Shown in pieces: positions 37,101 through 50,805 of a DNA stretch of 64,000 nt. Origin of the DNA: Tetrahymena elliotti 4EA. Its lineage: Eukaryota; Ciliophora; Oligohymenophorea; Hymenostomatida; Tetrahymenidae. The stretch covers positions 62,001 through 126,000 of the forward strand of contig AFXF02001505.1 in the NCBI GenBank assembly GCA_000231825.2. Direction: 5' to 3'. A program made the position numbers and the translations under genes. The notes beneath the pieces were generated by a model. That model was not told the DNA's origin and did no database searches. It saw only the letters and a list, made by a program, of their open reading frames with translations. Numbering within the stretch: position 1 is the first letter of the stretch; every line of letters begins with the position of its first letter.

Positions 37101-40100
37101 TTCACAAAATCAATTTATCCTATTAAATATTATACAAATAAATATCATAAAAAGCTTAAAAAATAAAAAATATTACCTAATTTTTAGAGATTTATTTGAG
37201 CTTAAATAAAACATTTAGTAACTACTTTTTGAAATTTGGAATTCTATATTTGTAGGTCAAGATTATTTTAGTTCAGCCATTGCATGCTTAAAAAACACAT
37301 ATCAAATATACTGCTATTAAACAGGTTATTGTTGATAAATATTTTATTTTTTACTATCTCTATAGTATCAGAGAATAAGGATTATGGTATGAACTATACA
37401 AAATCATCCTACTTCACTAAAAGATTACTAAAGGTGCAATTATAAAATTTTAACCTTTAAATATTAGAAAATATTAACATTGATCCACTTTCTATTCCTA
37501 CTATATTTGAGAAATCAACATTTTTAAATATCAAACTCCTAAAATTTTTAATCTTTCCAATCATAAGCCTACCTATATTGATTTAAAATAAAGAAATTTC
37601 TAGTTTTTAAGTGATACTAACAAAATTTAAAAGAACCTAATTTTGATAGAACAATTGTGATGTTTTCGAATCTCACATTTTCAAAGTCAAGTATAGATAA
37701 ATAGCTGCTTATGTTAAAAATAGTTGCTCCTTGCCCCTCTCCTATTATTGTAAGATTTGCTTGCTAAATCTATTAAGAGTATATATTTCTCACAAAGTTA
37801 TAGTTGATTGAAGTAATATTGTTTAAACAGTAATAACCTTATTAAATATGAATCACCTAATTCATTTATTAGATATTGAATTGATGAATTAAGTAAAAAG
37901 AAAAAGCATCATTAATCCTATCTTGCATAAACTAATCAAGTTATAGATTGATATTCTATTGTTGAGTAAAATAAATTACTTCATCTTATAATTAAATTTA
38001 ATAACTGCACTATTTTCCTGCAGGGCACTTTACACATCTTTAAGAGGGATATGTCATTTAATACCCATCATCACATTTCAAGCATCTTTATCTTGAAGTT
38101 AATATCTTAGTAGATAAAAATAAATTAGAATATATTAATTTTTGATAAATAAATAAATCAAATCAAATTACAGTATTTAGCTATGGTAAAGCAAATGATT
38201 TATCATTAAAAAAAGTTCTAAAATTATTAATTAATATATTTTTATCAGATGCAGTAAGGTCTATTACATTAATACCATCTTGAATACTTTAACACATTAA
38301 ACAACCTACAAAACAGTTAAGACATCTTACATTTTAGCTTTAATAGCCATACTAAACCTTAAACAAAGGAAACGTTAGCTATTAAATATTTTCATATTCA
38401 GGTATTTTACTAAGTATGTTTAAGAAAAATATATAATTAGAATCAGTAGCCTTCCCTTATTGTTAGCAATTTAAACATGTATTTAAATTTGTACTAAGAT
38501 CCTTTTTACAAGTTAAACATTAACTAGGGCAATCATCAATGCATTCTTGTGCATTATAAAATTAATAGCTTTTTATAATAGGCTAATCTATTATAAAAAA
38601 ACGTTAGTTAGTTGATCAGAGAAAAATGAATTCAAATAAAGTATTAATTACATCCTTTAGCACATTTTAGACAAGTTAAGTATGAAATTTATATATTTCT
38701 CCCATCTAGTACTTAACCACAATAATGTAATAGGCAATTATCAATTGATTTCTAATATATTTTTGATTATCCTTATATTTATTTAAAATATTAAAAATTA
38801 AATTTAGTATTTATAAAAATTAAATCTTATTTTAACATCAAGTTATTTTACAAAAAATTTCTTATTTATTATTATCTAAAGCTTATTTTCTATGCTTTAT
38901 TTAGTTAATTGGTATTTATAAGGTTTAAAAAATAATTATTTTATGGCAAGCCAAGATGAAAATTTCTGAGAGATTATTTATTATTCATCACAATTAACTA
39001 GTGATAAATAATTTCTTGAAAAATATTTTATATTTAGTTAAAGTATTTTATATAATATTTATTTACTTCCATAAACATCAAGGCACTGATCTTGGAACTC
39101 TTAATTTAAGCATTTTAAGGAAAAATCCATATTTTTGTCATCAATTAATTAAGATTTAAATTAATTTGTAATAGTGTATTAATATTAATTATTCAACTAT
39201 TGGTAGCATAAAGAACAATTATCCTAACACTTAATACATCTCTAGCCATTTTAATGAAATCCATATCCATCTAAACATTGTAAGCATTACAGCCTTTTTT
39301 CACTTCCAAATTATTTTTTCACAGGATTAAAGTAATATACCTGTTTATATGCACAAAATTGACAATAAGTTTAGCATTGATTACATTAATCATATTAAAA
39401 TTATTAATAAAATCCAATAGAACATGCAACGCACTGAACTTAAGAGATTTAATCTATTTAATCACTAATATCTACACAGTCTATGCAATTGTTAATCACC
39501 TGAGAGCAAGATTTACATAACTATGTTTATTTATCGAAATAATATCCTTGAATACATTTTAAACAGCATTAATTAGAGGAACAATCTCCTTATTAAAGAC
39601 AATTAACATCATTATATTTTACGCATTATGTTCCTATTAAATTTGTGTTATAGTTAAATTGCTACACCAATTCATATCCAAGCTAACAACTACTACAAGT
39701 AAGCAATCCATTATCAAAGCCACATTAGTTACAATTTGAAGGACAAGGATAAAATTTATAATTATAAAAAGTCAGATAAGTTCCATCTATACATTACACT
39801 AAGTAGTAGCTTTCAAATTTATAATAAGTATAAATTGTTTTAAAACAATATTAATAAAGAATAAAATTTCCAAAAAAAATGATTAAATTAAAATATAATA
39901 CTCTAAAATGATGGAGGAAACTTAGCAATTTTCAATTTAAAAACATTGTCCCTCATATAAGAAATAGCCTTGCTAACATACATTACAATAACTTTGAGCC
40001 TATGGATTAGATAATTCATTATCAATACTGAAATTTAAGCAATTATCAATAATAGAAGTCTCTTTTCTTATCAGTTAAGATGAAGATTTTTGAATTATTT

Positions 40101-40146
40101 ACATAATAATTAAAATAAAATAAATAATTTGTGCATATTTTATCAT
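31132..40146 (-). CDS. Giant Cys-rich multi-pass membrane protein, paralogue A
   Basis: Multi-exon minus-strand gene from ATG at 40146 to TGA at 31134-31132. Intron positions are only partly resolved. The N-terminus is hydrophobic (signal-like, MIKYAQIIYFILIIM). Furin-type Cys-rich repeats of C-x2-C pairs follow (CNVCQQGYFLYEGQC; CLKCDDGYQMTYPSQRCVKC). A very long region of beta-helix-like repeats comes next (IFNISSYLSILDFENVRFEN). Then an ephrin-receptor-like Cys block (CPSGSYS, CPGGNIVYTKDGYW, GHVGALCQSC) leads to a multi-pass region with KYGFLYKEFKPNMFYWE (~32180-32230). A basic Ser/Thr-rich tail of about 190 residues ends the protein. The standard-code fragment at 32104-32385 lies in the membrane region. 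It belongs to a family of large ciliate surface proteins with no proven function. The tail on the minus strand explains the apparent plus-strand ORF at 31301-31513. Confidence 0.85.
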
Positions 40147-40515
40147 ATTATTTAATAAAATCTAGTATAGGTATTATGCAAAATTAATTTTCTTTTCTTT
40201 AGTTGCTTCTTATTTTAGTTACTAGTGTATTATTGTTAATTAAGAAACAGATATATTAAGTAAAAATCATATGATTGATTAGCTTGCTCTCTTATTGCTT
40301 TTTCGCAAATATTTTTAAAAGCGAAAACTTATAAAGATTTATCTTGCAAACAGTAAAAATGTAAAATTGTGGAACTCATTAATTTAACTAAAATATATAA
40401 ATATATTAATATTACATTCAGCGTTGGCGTATAAGTTTATTAAAGAACATATCAATTATTTATACAAACAAAAACATTAAATTTTCTAAGTAAATATATG
40501 TAAATAAGTTTGCTT
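40147..40515. other. Spacer between tandem paralogues
   Basis: 369 bp separates the start of paralogue A from the stop of paralogue B. It should hold the promoter of A and the 3' UTR of B. No coding frame is seen in it. Confidence 0.6.
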
Positions 40516-43500
40516 TCAATTGATAAAAGCATCTCCACTATTTCCTTCATCTTAGTTATTGTTTTATTATTTTTCTTTTTTTAATTAATATTTTTTTAAT
40601 AAATAAAATAGAGTCAAATTATTTTAAACTAAATTACCATCTTCTTAAGAACTATTTTATTTAATCTATTTCTATTGCAAATGGCTCTAGTTATTTGTTG
40701 AAATTTGTTTCTGGTAATATAACTCACTCTAAAGATCATAATCAGATTCATCAGTGTCAAATTTAATAACTTAATCATCGCCTTATTCAATATGCTCATT
40801 GTAAGGCTTCTGATCAATATTACTTTAAAATTAATTTGAAATTATAGTAATTTCTTACAAATTTTTTTATTATTAATCAACATTAAAATTATTTTAATTG
40901 GGCAATTAAATTTCAATTTATTCAGTATGTATTTATTATTCTTCTATTATTTCTAATTATTTATTGTTTGTTGAAAACAAACTGTTGAAATTTACATTTT
41001 TCTATTCTTTTTCTTCTGATTTAATACCACTTTGAAAAAAATAATTTTAAATCTGTGGTGAAAAGCTATCAATTTTATTAGAATTTTGTATGCTTAGTAA
41101 TTTTTTGCTATCATTCAACTCAAAATCTTAACTTACTTAACTTGGATAAGAAAATTATTCAGATCTATGAAAATTACTTAATTTTACCTTTTTAGAGATA
41201 CTTTTAAAAGTATTTTAAAGAAATTCTTCAATATTATTATTTTTTTTTATTTCCTTGCTAAAATCTTGTAATTCAATTTATATTTGTTCAAATTTTTATG
41301 GTTAATTTTTATCATTTTGTTTGCTTTTACTGAGATTATTAATGTTATTATGATTATTATTATAATCAATATCAATACTGCGACTAAAAATATTTTACTT
41401 TGTTTAGGAAATCCATTATTGCTCATCAATATTAGTGATTTATTTTTTATGTTGAAAGGGTGTTTCAGATGAATTCAAAGACTGATGTTGAATTTGAAAC
41501 AAAAAAGTGGGGCTGCGTTCATTTCTTTAATTTCTAGCTGCATAAAAGTTATCGTTTTTATAATAATCATCTTTTACAGTAAAGGTATTTAAATGAGCTT
41601 GTTGGAAGTTTTTCATATTTTAAATGAATTCCTATTCTAAATTTTTAAGATTTTGATTGTCAGTATCTTAACTAGATTAAATAACTGGAGATATTACTTT
41701 TCCTTCAACTATAAAGCTTTGTTGCTCATTATTTTTTAGACTATCAACTATATTATTAAGTAATTTAAGTAAATTTTTCCTCTATACAGACAGAGATACA
41801 TTACTATTTAAGATTTCACTACTCTATTTTGCTTAAATAAATGAGAAAATCACTTAAGATGAGTGCATTCCAAGATTTTTATTTAGCTTTTTGTAAAACT
41901 ATAAAACAAAGATATAAATTCTTAAGATTTGCCAATTTTTAGAAATTTTGTGAGATTTAAGTATTGTCTCATTTATTTATTTTTCTTTCATTTCTTGTAA
42001 ATATTATTTGTTTGAGATCTTTAGGCAAACCAAGATTTTTATTTTTGTTAAACTTAAGCAACTTAATATTTTGGCTTTGTTGATGCAAATTATTCTATAA
42101 ATGATGAAAGAAATAAAAAGGGCATTCTATCCAATTATAAATATATATAGTAATAAGCTAGTGGTGTAGTTGTTTATTTGCTTTACTATAAGAGCAAGAA
42201 TTATTGATAAGAGATTCAAACTAGTTGATATTTACTCATAGCGATTTAGTAGTTAGTTTTTAAATGGTTGCACTCTTTATAAAATTCCATAGTAAAAGAT
42301 TAGAAGAAGGCTGACAATTAAGGCTTTTAACTCTTGTTACTCGTCCCAGATACTAACTGATATAAAAATGATTTCTTTGCATCCTAAACGTACTATTTCC
42401 CAATAAAAAACTGTACTTTTGTATTCTCTGTAAAGGAATCCATACTTCATTTCAAACATTTTTTGATCGAATTTATCTTTGTTAAAATATAAAATACAAA
42501 CAAATAATAAAGGAATCAGTAATCCATAGACAGCTATACCAGGAACAATTATACTTTTAATGTATCTTAAATGTTAATTAGAATAGCATATTTAACTCAT
42601 ATCAGCTGCAATATATTTTTAACTTCCCACTCTTCTGCATGACAAGACTAAAGCTAAGTACTAAATTACATTAGGAATACTAAAAAGAGTGATAAAAAAG
42701 CAAGCAGTATAAAAGTAATATGATTTAATGAATTTCCTTTTTAACATTTCTACTATAGTCAATATAAATAATAGCATAACATAATAAAGTATTGGTAATA
42801 GGCAGAATCCAATCGATTTAACAAAAACAACTTATAAAGAAAAAATATTACTTAACAAGCAATCAAAGCCTGTCTCTAAAAACCTAAATAAAATAAAAAT
42901 ATAAAGAAAATAATTAAATTAAAATTAAATTTATTACTTAAAAGGAGAGATGATAGATATAAAGATATTGCTAAGCTCATTTGGAATTTTTAAATCTAAA
43001 GTGTAAATAATTAAATTAATTTATCCATAATTAATTAGTATTTTGAATAACGAAGATGCTATTTAATAGTATTAAGAATTAATACCAACCATTAATATAC
43101 CTACTATTTTCAAAACGTTCTTAATTATTTTATTTTATATTTCAGACACTAGTGTATAAACAGTTATTAATGCCACAGCCACACTTATTATTATGTAGAA
43201 ACCTAATTTTATATAAATCTTTGCTATTTATTAGCACTATTCACATTAATAACCTTCTATTTAGTAGTACTTCATTCCATTTTTTAATCCCTAAAAAATA
43301 TATTTATATATTTTGAACACTCTTAACAAACAAACAAACAATAAATAAATTATTTTAAAAATTTATAATGTTACTTTTAAATCACAAACTTCACAAAGAG
43401 CACCGATGTGCCCTTCCAAACAAGGAAAAAATGGATTATTATGCTCTTCTTAGTCTTTAATTAAATATCTTTTAGGTTAAAATTCACGATTATTTATTGA

Positions 43501-46500
43501 ATTTGAGCTAATCTCTCCCACACAATTAGTTGGATTTCTGCTGCAATATATGATTTCATCTTTTTTAATGGTCTTATCTGACCAGTAACCTTCAAGCAAC
43601 AAAATTTAACTACCTCCAGGACACTTTAAAAATAAAATTTATATAAATAATATAATTATAAACATTTTTTTAAGTTACAAAAGCTCCTTGGGGACAATCT
43701 GTACATCTAGCACTGATAGGATCTTCTAAGCTATATGTACCAAAAGAGCAAGATGAGCATATCTTTTTATCTTAGAAGTAAATTTCTCCAATTTAACATT
43801 ACTTAAAAAATGCTTTTATAATTTTTTGATAACTAGTAGATGACATCTGAATTACTATAAAGTCATCTACAGTGGTAGGAGTTAAAATGTTGGGAGATGT
43901 AAAAATAAAATCAGCAACACTACCAGGAGTATAAATAAATTGTTAAGGTTGTATAGTAATAGTTCCATCTTCTTCCGAAAATGTATCTATGGCCACTTTT
44001 ATTTAATCATAACTCAAAAAAATTTAAGGTTTTTTAGCTGATGTAACAATAGATGGATCATTTAGATAAATTTTCTCACTATTCATATTTGAAAATTCCA
44101 CTATTAAATTTCCTTAATCAAACAACTATTTTGAAGATATATTGTATAAGCTTTTTACAACAGACCCATTTTAAAAATAAATGTTGAGATTAGATGGAGC
44201 AATATTAAATGCAGTTATAACCCTATTTCTTGAAGTATTATTAAATTATGAGTTATTATACAAAGCTGGTATAAAGGTTAAGCTTCCTATTCCGGGAGAA
44301 TTTATTTCTGCAATATTATGGGAAATCTATGAATTTAATACAGCTACTTAATTTCTTAATAGATCTTTCGAATTATCAATAATTTTTACAAAAATAGCTC
44401 CTCCTTCTGAAAAAACATAGTTATAAAAAAATTAGCACCCATCGATAATTACATTATAAGAAAAAATTAATTAAAATAATTTTTCATATTTATTTTTATA
44501 TTCTTATTAATCATCTGTTTCAACCCATAGATCATCAAATATGAAATCTTAATAATATTTTTGAGAGTTATTTGTTGGTAAATGTTGGTTGTTTTAAGTA
44601 TAAAATAATTCAAAATCCTATTCAAGTTATCTAAATTACTAATACCTTTTTTAAGGTAAGAAATTGCTTGTAAAGCTGGAATTTTTTTGTGATAAAAACC
44701 TCTCATTTGATTCTGAACTATCAGATATTATTGATCCACTATCAGTAGTTTAAATAAATAAACCACCTCCATAATCCTTTATATTAATAATTTTAATTTA
44801 AAGGATTTAAAATTCAAAGAAAAATAAAAAGGGCTATGAAAAAATAAATAATATTTACCATTGTATTCCTTTAAAAAATACTATTCTTTATGAGTAGTAT
44901 AGTATTAAAAGTTCTTATACTTCCTTTAGATCTTTCTGGAATAGTATTGTCGCTAACATTTGCTTGAATCAGCACATGAATTAATGGAAGAAAAGTATTT
45001 TTTATCTATTTGCTGTAATAAATGAGACTAATTTGGCTTTAAAGGACTCTATTATCAAAGGTATTAAATGATAGAGTTATGTTTTTAATATTTGATGAAG
45101 ATTAATCAAAATAAATAATGTTGTTTGAGCAGTAATTTAACTAAATACGTTAAATAGTAATGTTTCTCATTATTACAGGATAGCAAAATTTAAACTCAAT
45201 AAATGATTGACAATAAATAAACAATTATCGAGCAGAATTCTAAAAATAAGGGTCATTTTTTAGGTTTACAAAAGAGGATTTACTATCTTAAAATGTAAAT
45301 CCTATTATTTTTACCTCACTTCTTTAAAATAAGAATAATCCTAAGAGTATTTCTACATTTTATATAGTGATATTACTAAAAAGCACTACACTATCATCAA
45401 AATTAAAGAGTGTTTGGTAATTATTTAAATCATAAATTTTTATATTAATCATTCTTATTTCGGAGTTCTTTATTGATACCATTTCGCTTTTAAACAAAGA
45501 ATTTATCAGAAATACCTCAGAAATCTTTATATTAATTCAAATAATTAATTTTTATACCAAAATAAATTAAAATTTTACATAAACATCTTAGAGCATTACA
45601 ACACTTTTCTAACTCTTTACTTAAAAGAGAGAAGTCTAAGAAGACTAAATATCAACTAAACCACAGTTTATTATAGAAACAGTGATTGGATTTTAAAGGT
45701 TATTGATATCAAGAAGTCCACTGTTTATATAAGAGGTTATGTTTTTTAAATAAGAATTTTGTATTTTCAGATTAACACTTGTTCCTATAGATGAAAAAAA
45801 ATACAATAGACCTCCACTCTTACTTACATATATTTAATCTATAGTCATATTGTAAAAAGAGAAGTTACAGTTTTAATTAGATGATGCTCTCACCACCCCA
45901 CCACTTAAGGCAGCTATGTTAATAAATTTTGTATGATTGAACAACAAAGTTTAACCTACAAAATCTACAAATCGAGGAGCATAATCTAATAGTTTATCTA
46001 AAAAATATTTATAAAAAGAGTGAATAAGATAAAATATAATCTTACATTTTTCAAAAAGTTATTGACTTGTTAAGCTGTTTTAATTTGCATAGTATAAATG
46101 CTTAACAATAAAGTTTTAAACCTGTATTTAAAGAAAGGAGTTTGCAAAGATTTTATTGTTAATATTTTTTATGTCTGAGCTAGTATCTTAAATAAAGATA
46201 TTTTGAACAGTAATATTTTTCATAATAAGTACTGATCTTGCTGAATTAACATTCATAAATAAAGGAATCTCTTAAGATTTTCCTGTATCACTATAAATTA
46301 AATTATTTAGAAAAATATCTTAAATCAAAATTTTTTGAATTGTAAATGGGTCACTCTTTATTGAAATGAAAGTATTATAAATAAATTTGTTCTCAATTTA
46401 GATATTTCTAAATAATACCTCACTGTAATAATCTTAATTATAGTCAAAACTTTATCCTTCAAAGATAATTGGGAGTTTATTTTATTTATAAATATCACAA

Positions 46501-49500
46501 ATTTCTAATTTATCATTAATTTATGTCTAGTTATTAAGATTTTTCTCTTATTATTTAGATGTATTCTCTTCATTTTCACTTCCATTTCGTACAGCATTAC
46601 CTTCCCCTTCAAAGCATAAATTGAAAATCGATTGGCTCTCAGAATCACATTTTTCAACTGTTTAACCATGTTAACAAGTTTAAATTGTACATTTATCACT
46701 GAGTAGGCATTCTTCGTAATCACATGATTTATAGTAATTAATTAATCCAAAATCTACAAAGTTGATTGATTGATGTTTTACTAGCTTATTAATTTACAAA
46801 TTGTTTGATTCAGCATTTGGAAATTAAACATCAGACATTAAAAAATTGATGCTTGATACACTAAACAAAAAATATTGCTGATTTACAACACTTTATATTG
46901 TAATATTAATAGCAGTAAAGTTAAATGAATTAGCAGTTTTAAATACTTCACCTTTAATCTGTGAATCAGACAAAGTGAAATTATAAATTTTAATTATCAT
47001 AGATGCTTCTATATCTATCAAAGGAGTGTCATCTGATAAAAGAGTAACCTGAGTGAGTGAAAAATTGTTGAATTCTAAGATTTTTTTACTACTATTCTAA
47101 CTATTTTCTAGGTAAAAATAAATAATTATTAAAAAACTCAAAGAAAAAAAAGTTACTAATAACTATTAAAGGATTTTAAGAAACAATATTTTATTTGCTC
47201 TTTAATTAACGTTTTTGAAACTACTAACCATATTTAATTTTTTCACTATCCTCTTTATTTTGTTCTATATTCTATTATTAAAGCATTCTTAATTTAGGAT
47301 TTTCATTATTAAGAGTCTTAACTTTATCATCATAATTGGAATAATTAAAAGGTGGTTTCAATTATATTTAATTAGGGTCAATTGAAGTAAAATTTATAAA
47401 TTTAATAGCAATATCTATACAGAAGTACAAATCAATGTAGTCTCTTGTTCCTGTCAAATCGAAAAGATACAATTTAGCTATTGGGACATCAATAGTAACA
47501 ATTTAAGTATTCAGTATACTTCCTTAAAAAAATGAAAAAAGAGTTGTAGTTTAATCATTAGTTTTATTTACTTAGATAGAGTAAATTGTATTGTTGCTTG
47601 AAAATATATAATCAAGGGTTGTATCTTAAAAAAAGCTTTATCCGCTTTAAAGTATTAGGTCAAATGTGTTGTTAGATATTTATATCAAGCGATTTTTATA
47701 TTCTAAATAATCTTTTTAAGTTAAAAAATAACACTTTCATAAATATTAAAAAATTAAAATTCATTATTTACTTAGGTCTAGCTAGGTAGAAATAAGCAAA
47801 AAACGTCCAATTTTAGATTTAATAAATGTGTTTTCTGTTATTTCTAACTTTATATTTTAATGACTAAAAAATTATGTCTAAAGAAAATATTATGTGAGTG
47901 TGAAGCTAGAAGTAAAATAATTTCCAATAATTGTTATTGATAACTCTTTATCCATATCTTAATCTGTACTACTATAAGGAGTTGGATCTATCAATTAAAT
48001 AAAATCAGCTGCACTACCAAAAATACCATCAAATATACATCTTGATATCTCTAATTCAGCATAATTGTTAAATAAGACAATAGATCCCATATTCTCATTA
48101 GAATTAAAAATAACATCTTAAAATAAAATTGAATTTTTCTACTCAAATGCTCCCATTAACCAATTTTCTTTTTTATTGAAAAATATTTTTTTATTTACTT
48201 AATTAATTCTTAAGTTAATTTTACTTTGATGTTCAATAGAGATGCTCATATTTGTTATTTCTATTTCAGTAAAAAACAAGATTGAAAAATTCTAATTTAT
48301 TTATAAAATTGTTTCAGGTCCACTTCCAACTAATTTTAGCTTTGAATGTGTAAATATTTTGCCACTTTTCATATAAGATAAATTCAGAGAATGTTAGTCT
48401 TTAAACTAATAAGTTCTCTTGCCTAAATTCAGTACAACTTTTATATCTTAGATATTTAATTAGTTCATTTAATAGAAATGGTTCATATTTAGCCAATCCT
48501 ATCCAAATATTTAACTTAAGATTTCATCAAAGCTCATTTAATCATAAGTTGAGTTAGATAAGTTATATTAGATATCTTCAATTTTAAATTTACAAAATTT
48601 ATTTTCTGAGCACTTAATACATTTCATTTATGGCATAGTTAATTAGTAACCGTCTTAGCATTTTATACAATTTGAGTTTACAATATCAACCTTTTTTAAA
48701 AATATTTATTATCAATCCAGAAAGTTAAATAAATAAATCAAAATACAGAATCTTATAAAGGAAAAGAGAAATCACTTTATTTAAAAAATTGAGGATAATA
48801 TTAGCTAAGCAATTATACTTTTTAAATAAAGCTAACTTAATCTAAAGATGCGATATAATGATTAATTTCTTAATCACTATTATTAATTTACGAACTTTTG
48901 CATTCATAGCAGCCAAAGAGGCAGTTAAGACATTTCCTTTATTTTGAATTTGATTGCAAAAAGAGATAATGTAATAAATTATATTTAATAATATCTTCTG
49001 CTCCTAACAAAAAATTCAATTCGTCAATTGCTTATTAATACTCTAACTAATAATTTCCTTATTTATTACACAAACTACAAGCTTAAATCTATAAATCATC
49101 ATCATAACCACATTACTAGCAATCACTTGAGCATTTATCAAAACAATATTAGTTTTATAGGGCTTACTAACTTTGTATTTTCATTTATTCTTTATAAATA
49201 TTTATTATATAAAATTTAAACTTAAAAAAAATAATTTTCTTTGAAAATAAATTTACTGTCTGAAAAGCATTACTGACATGTAAGGGCATTCAAACTTTAA
49301 TCTAAACTTACTTTTTATGTTGCACATAAAGAACATCCATAAATTTTGTTTTTTGTTTGGCAAACTTTAGAATAAAAAAATTAAATTAATATAAAAAAAT
49401 AAGAAAAAATTTAAAAGAATTTTGGATATAAATTTGTTTCATGAGGTCATGTGCTGATATCTTAAATTAATAAAAAATTTTATATTTATTTAATAATAAT

Positions 49501-50805
49501 CTAACTCTCAATCAATCATAAAGTTGACAGAATAAAAAAATCAATCTATCCAGCCAAGAAAGTAGTAAATGTTTTAGCATTTCTTTATCTTTCAAAACTA
49601 AATTAGCATAATAGATTTCCAAAAATTGAAATGTATTTTTTTTTAAAATTATTACTATTAAATTAATCTATACAGCCATCAGAGCAAGTTTAGTAGAAGC
49701 AAGTCAATTCTATTTAAATTTTTAGGGAGGTTATATCGTCATCTGTTAATGCCATAAAATTTGTACCAAGGGTATATATAAATTATCTATTAACTAAATA
49801 ATAGCATTAATCACATTGATTACACTTTACACAAGTTTTTCCATCATAATGAAACCCATATCCTTTAGGACATTTTAAACAAATTTCTCTTTCCTCTACA
49901 CCAACTTAAGAGTTGGAAATGGTAAAAGGAACATTATATTCAACTTAGCCAAATGTACAATACTAACAATTATTTGAACATTATTGGCATACTGATTACT
50001 GATTTTAATCTTATTTTAAAAAGTAGCCTTCATCACAAGAATTACATATATATTTTTAGTCTAACACAAGAGAGCAGCTTATGCAGTTATCTATTATTTA
50101 TGAGCAATCTACACATTAATTGTAAAAATCTTATGGGGTTTAAAAATCATTAATCTATGTAATAAATCCTGTATCACAAACATCACATTTTATTAATTCA
50201 ACTTCCTAGTACTCATTTTATTGCTAATCTTATTATTATTCATAAGATTATTCTTGATCTGGAATAGTTTAATTATTTAGTGGTATTTTAACTAAAATTG
50301 TGCTAGCTTAACTACAATTATCTGGTGGAGATTAGCATGATCCATCTATAAAATGAGCATATCCTATTTAGCAATCTTTGCAATGTATTTCCTAGTCTTT
50401 CTTAAAGCAGCTTATACAACTTTCAGGACACTAAAAGAATGATTATTTATAATATCCTAAATATATTCCCTCTTCACATGAAATAATATCTTCACTGTTT
50501 ATAATATATTAAATTTAAAAGTTTACTTATTTAATGATAAAAATATACATTTAATTGACAATCGGGTTTGTACAATTAGGGATATAGATGCAATTTCCAT
50601 TATCTAAGTAAAATCCATTTTGGCATTATTTACAAATGTTTGAGGTGCTATCAAAATTAGTATTTTCTGATGGCGTAGATTAATTTTAAAAAAGCAAACA
50701 ATTGTTTACAATATCGAAAGTTTATTTTTTGAAAATAATAATGTTTTATGAGATGAATTGACAAAATATATTTGAAAGTATAATGAGCCTATAAAATGAT
50801 ATCAT
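40516..50805 (-). CDS. Giant Cys-rich multi-pass membrane protein, paralogue B
   Basis: Minus-strand gene from ATG at 50805 (signal-like MISFYRLIILSNIFCQFISQ) to TGA at 40518-40516; intron positions are only partly resolved. The layout repeats that of paralogue A. N-terminal furin-like Cys repeats start with CKQCQNGFYLDNGNC. A long beta-helix-like ectodomain follows, then a Cys block CSSCSFGTYSLED, CPGGSQILLLEGYWSD and GHIGALCEVCD. The multi-pass region has YGFLYREYKSTVFYWE (~42390-42440). The predicted cytoplasmic tail differs from A: several hundred residues, Gln/Asn-rich, ending EDGNLV...EGNSGDAFIN. An extra ectodomain segment near 46500-46740 has more Cys (CDYEECLLSDKC). Conserved stretches between the copies include the IFLSYD segment before the Cys block. 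Head-to-tail order on one strand, 369 bp apart, points to tandem duplication. Confidence 0.85.

Noticed and set aside
41284..41472. Plus-strand ORF rich in Ile/Asn
   Set aside because: It lies opposite the Gln/Asn-rich cytoplasmic tail of paralogue B, which reads on the minus strand to TGA at 40516.
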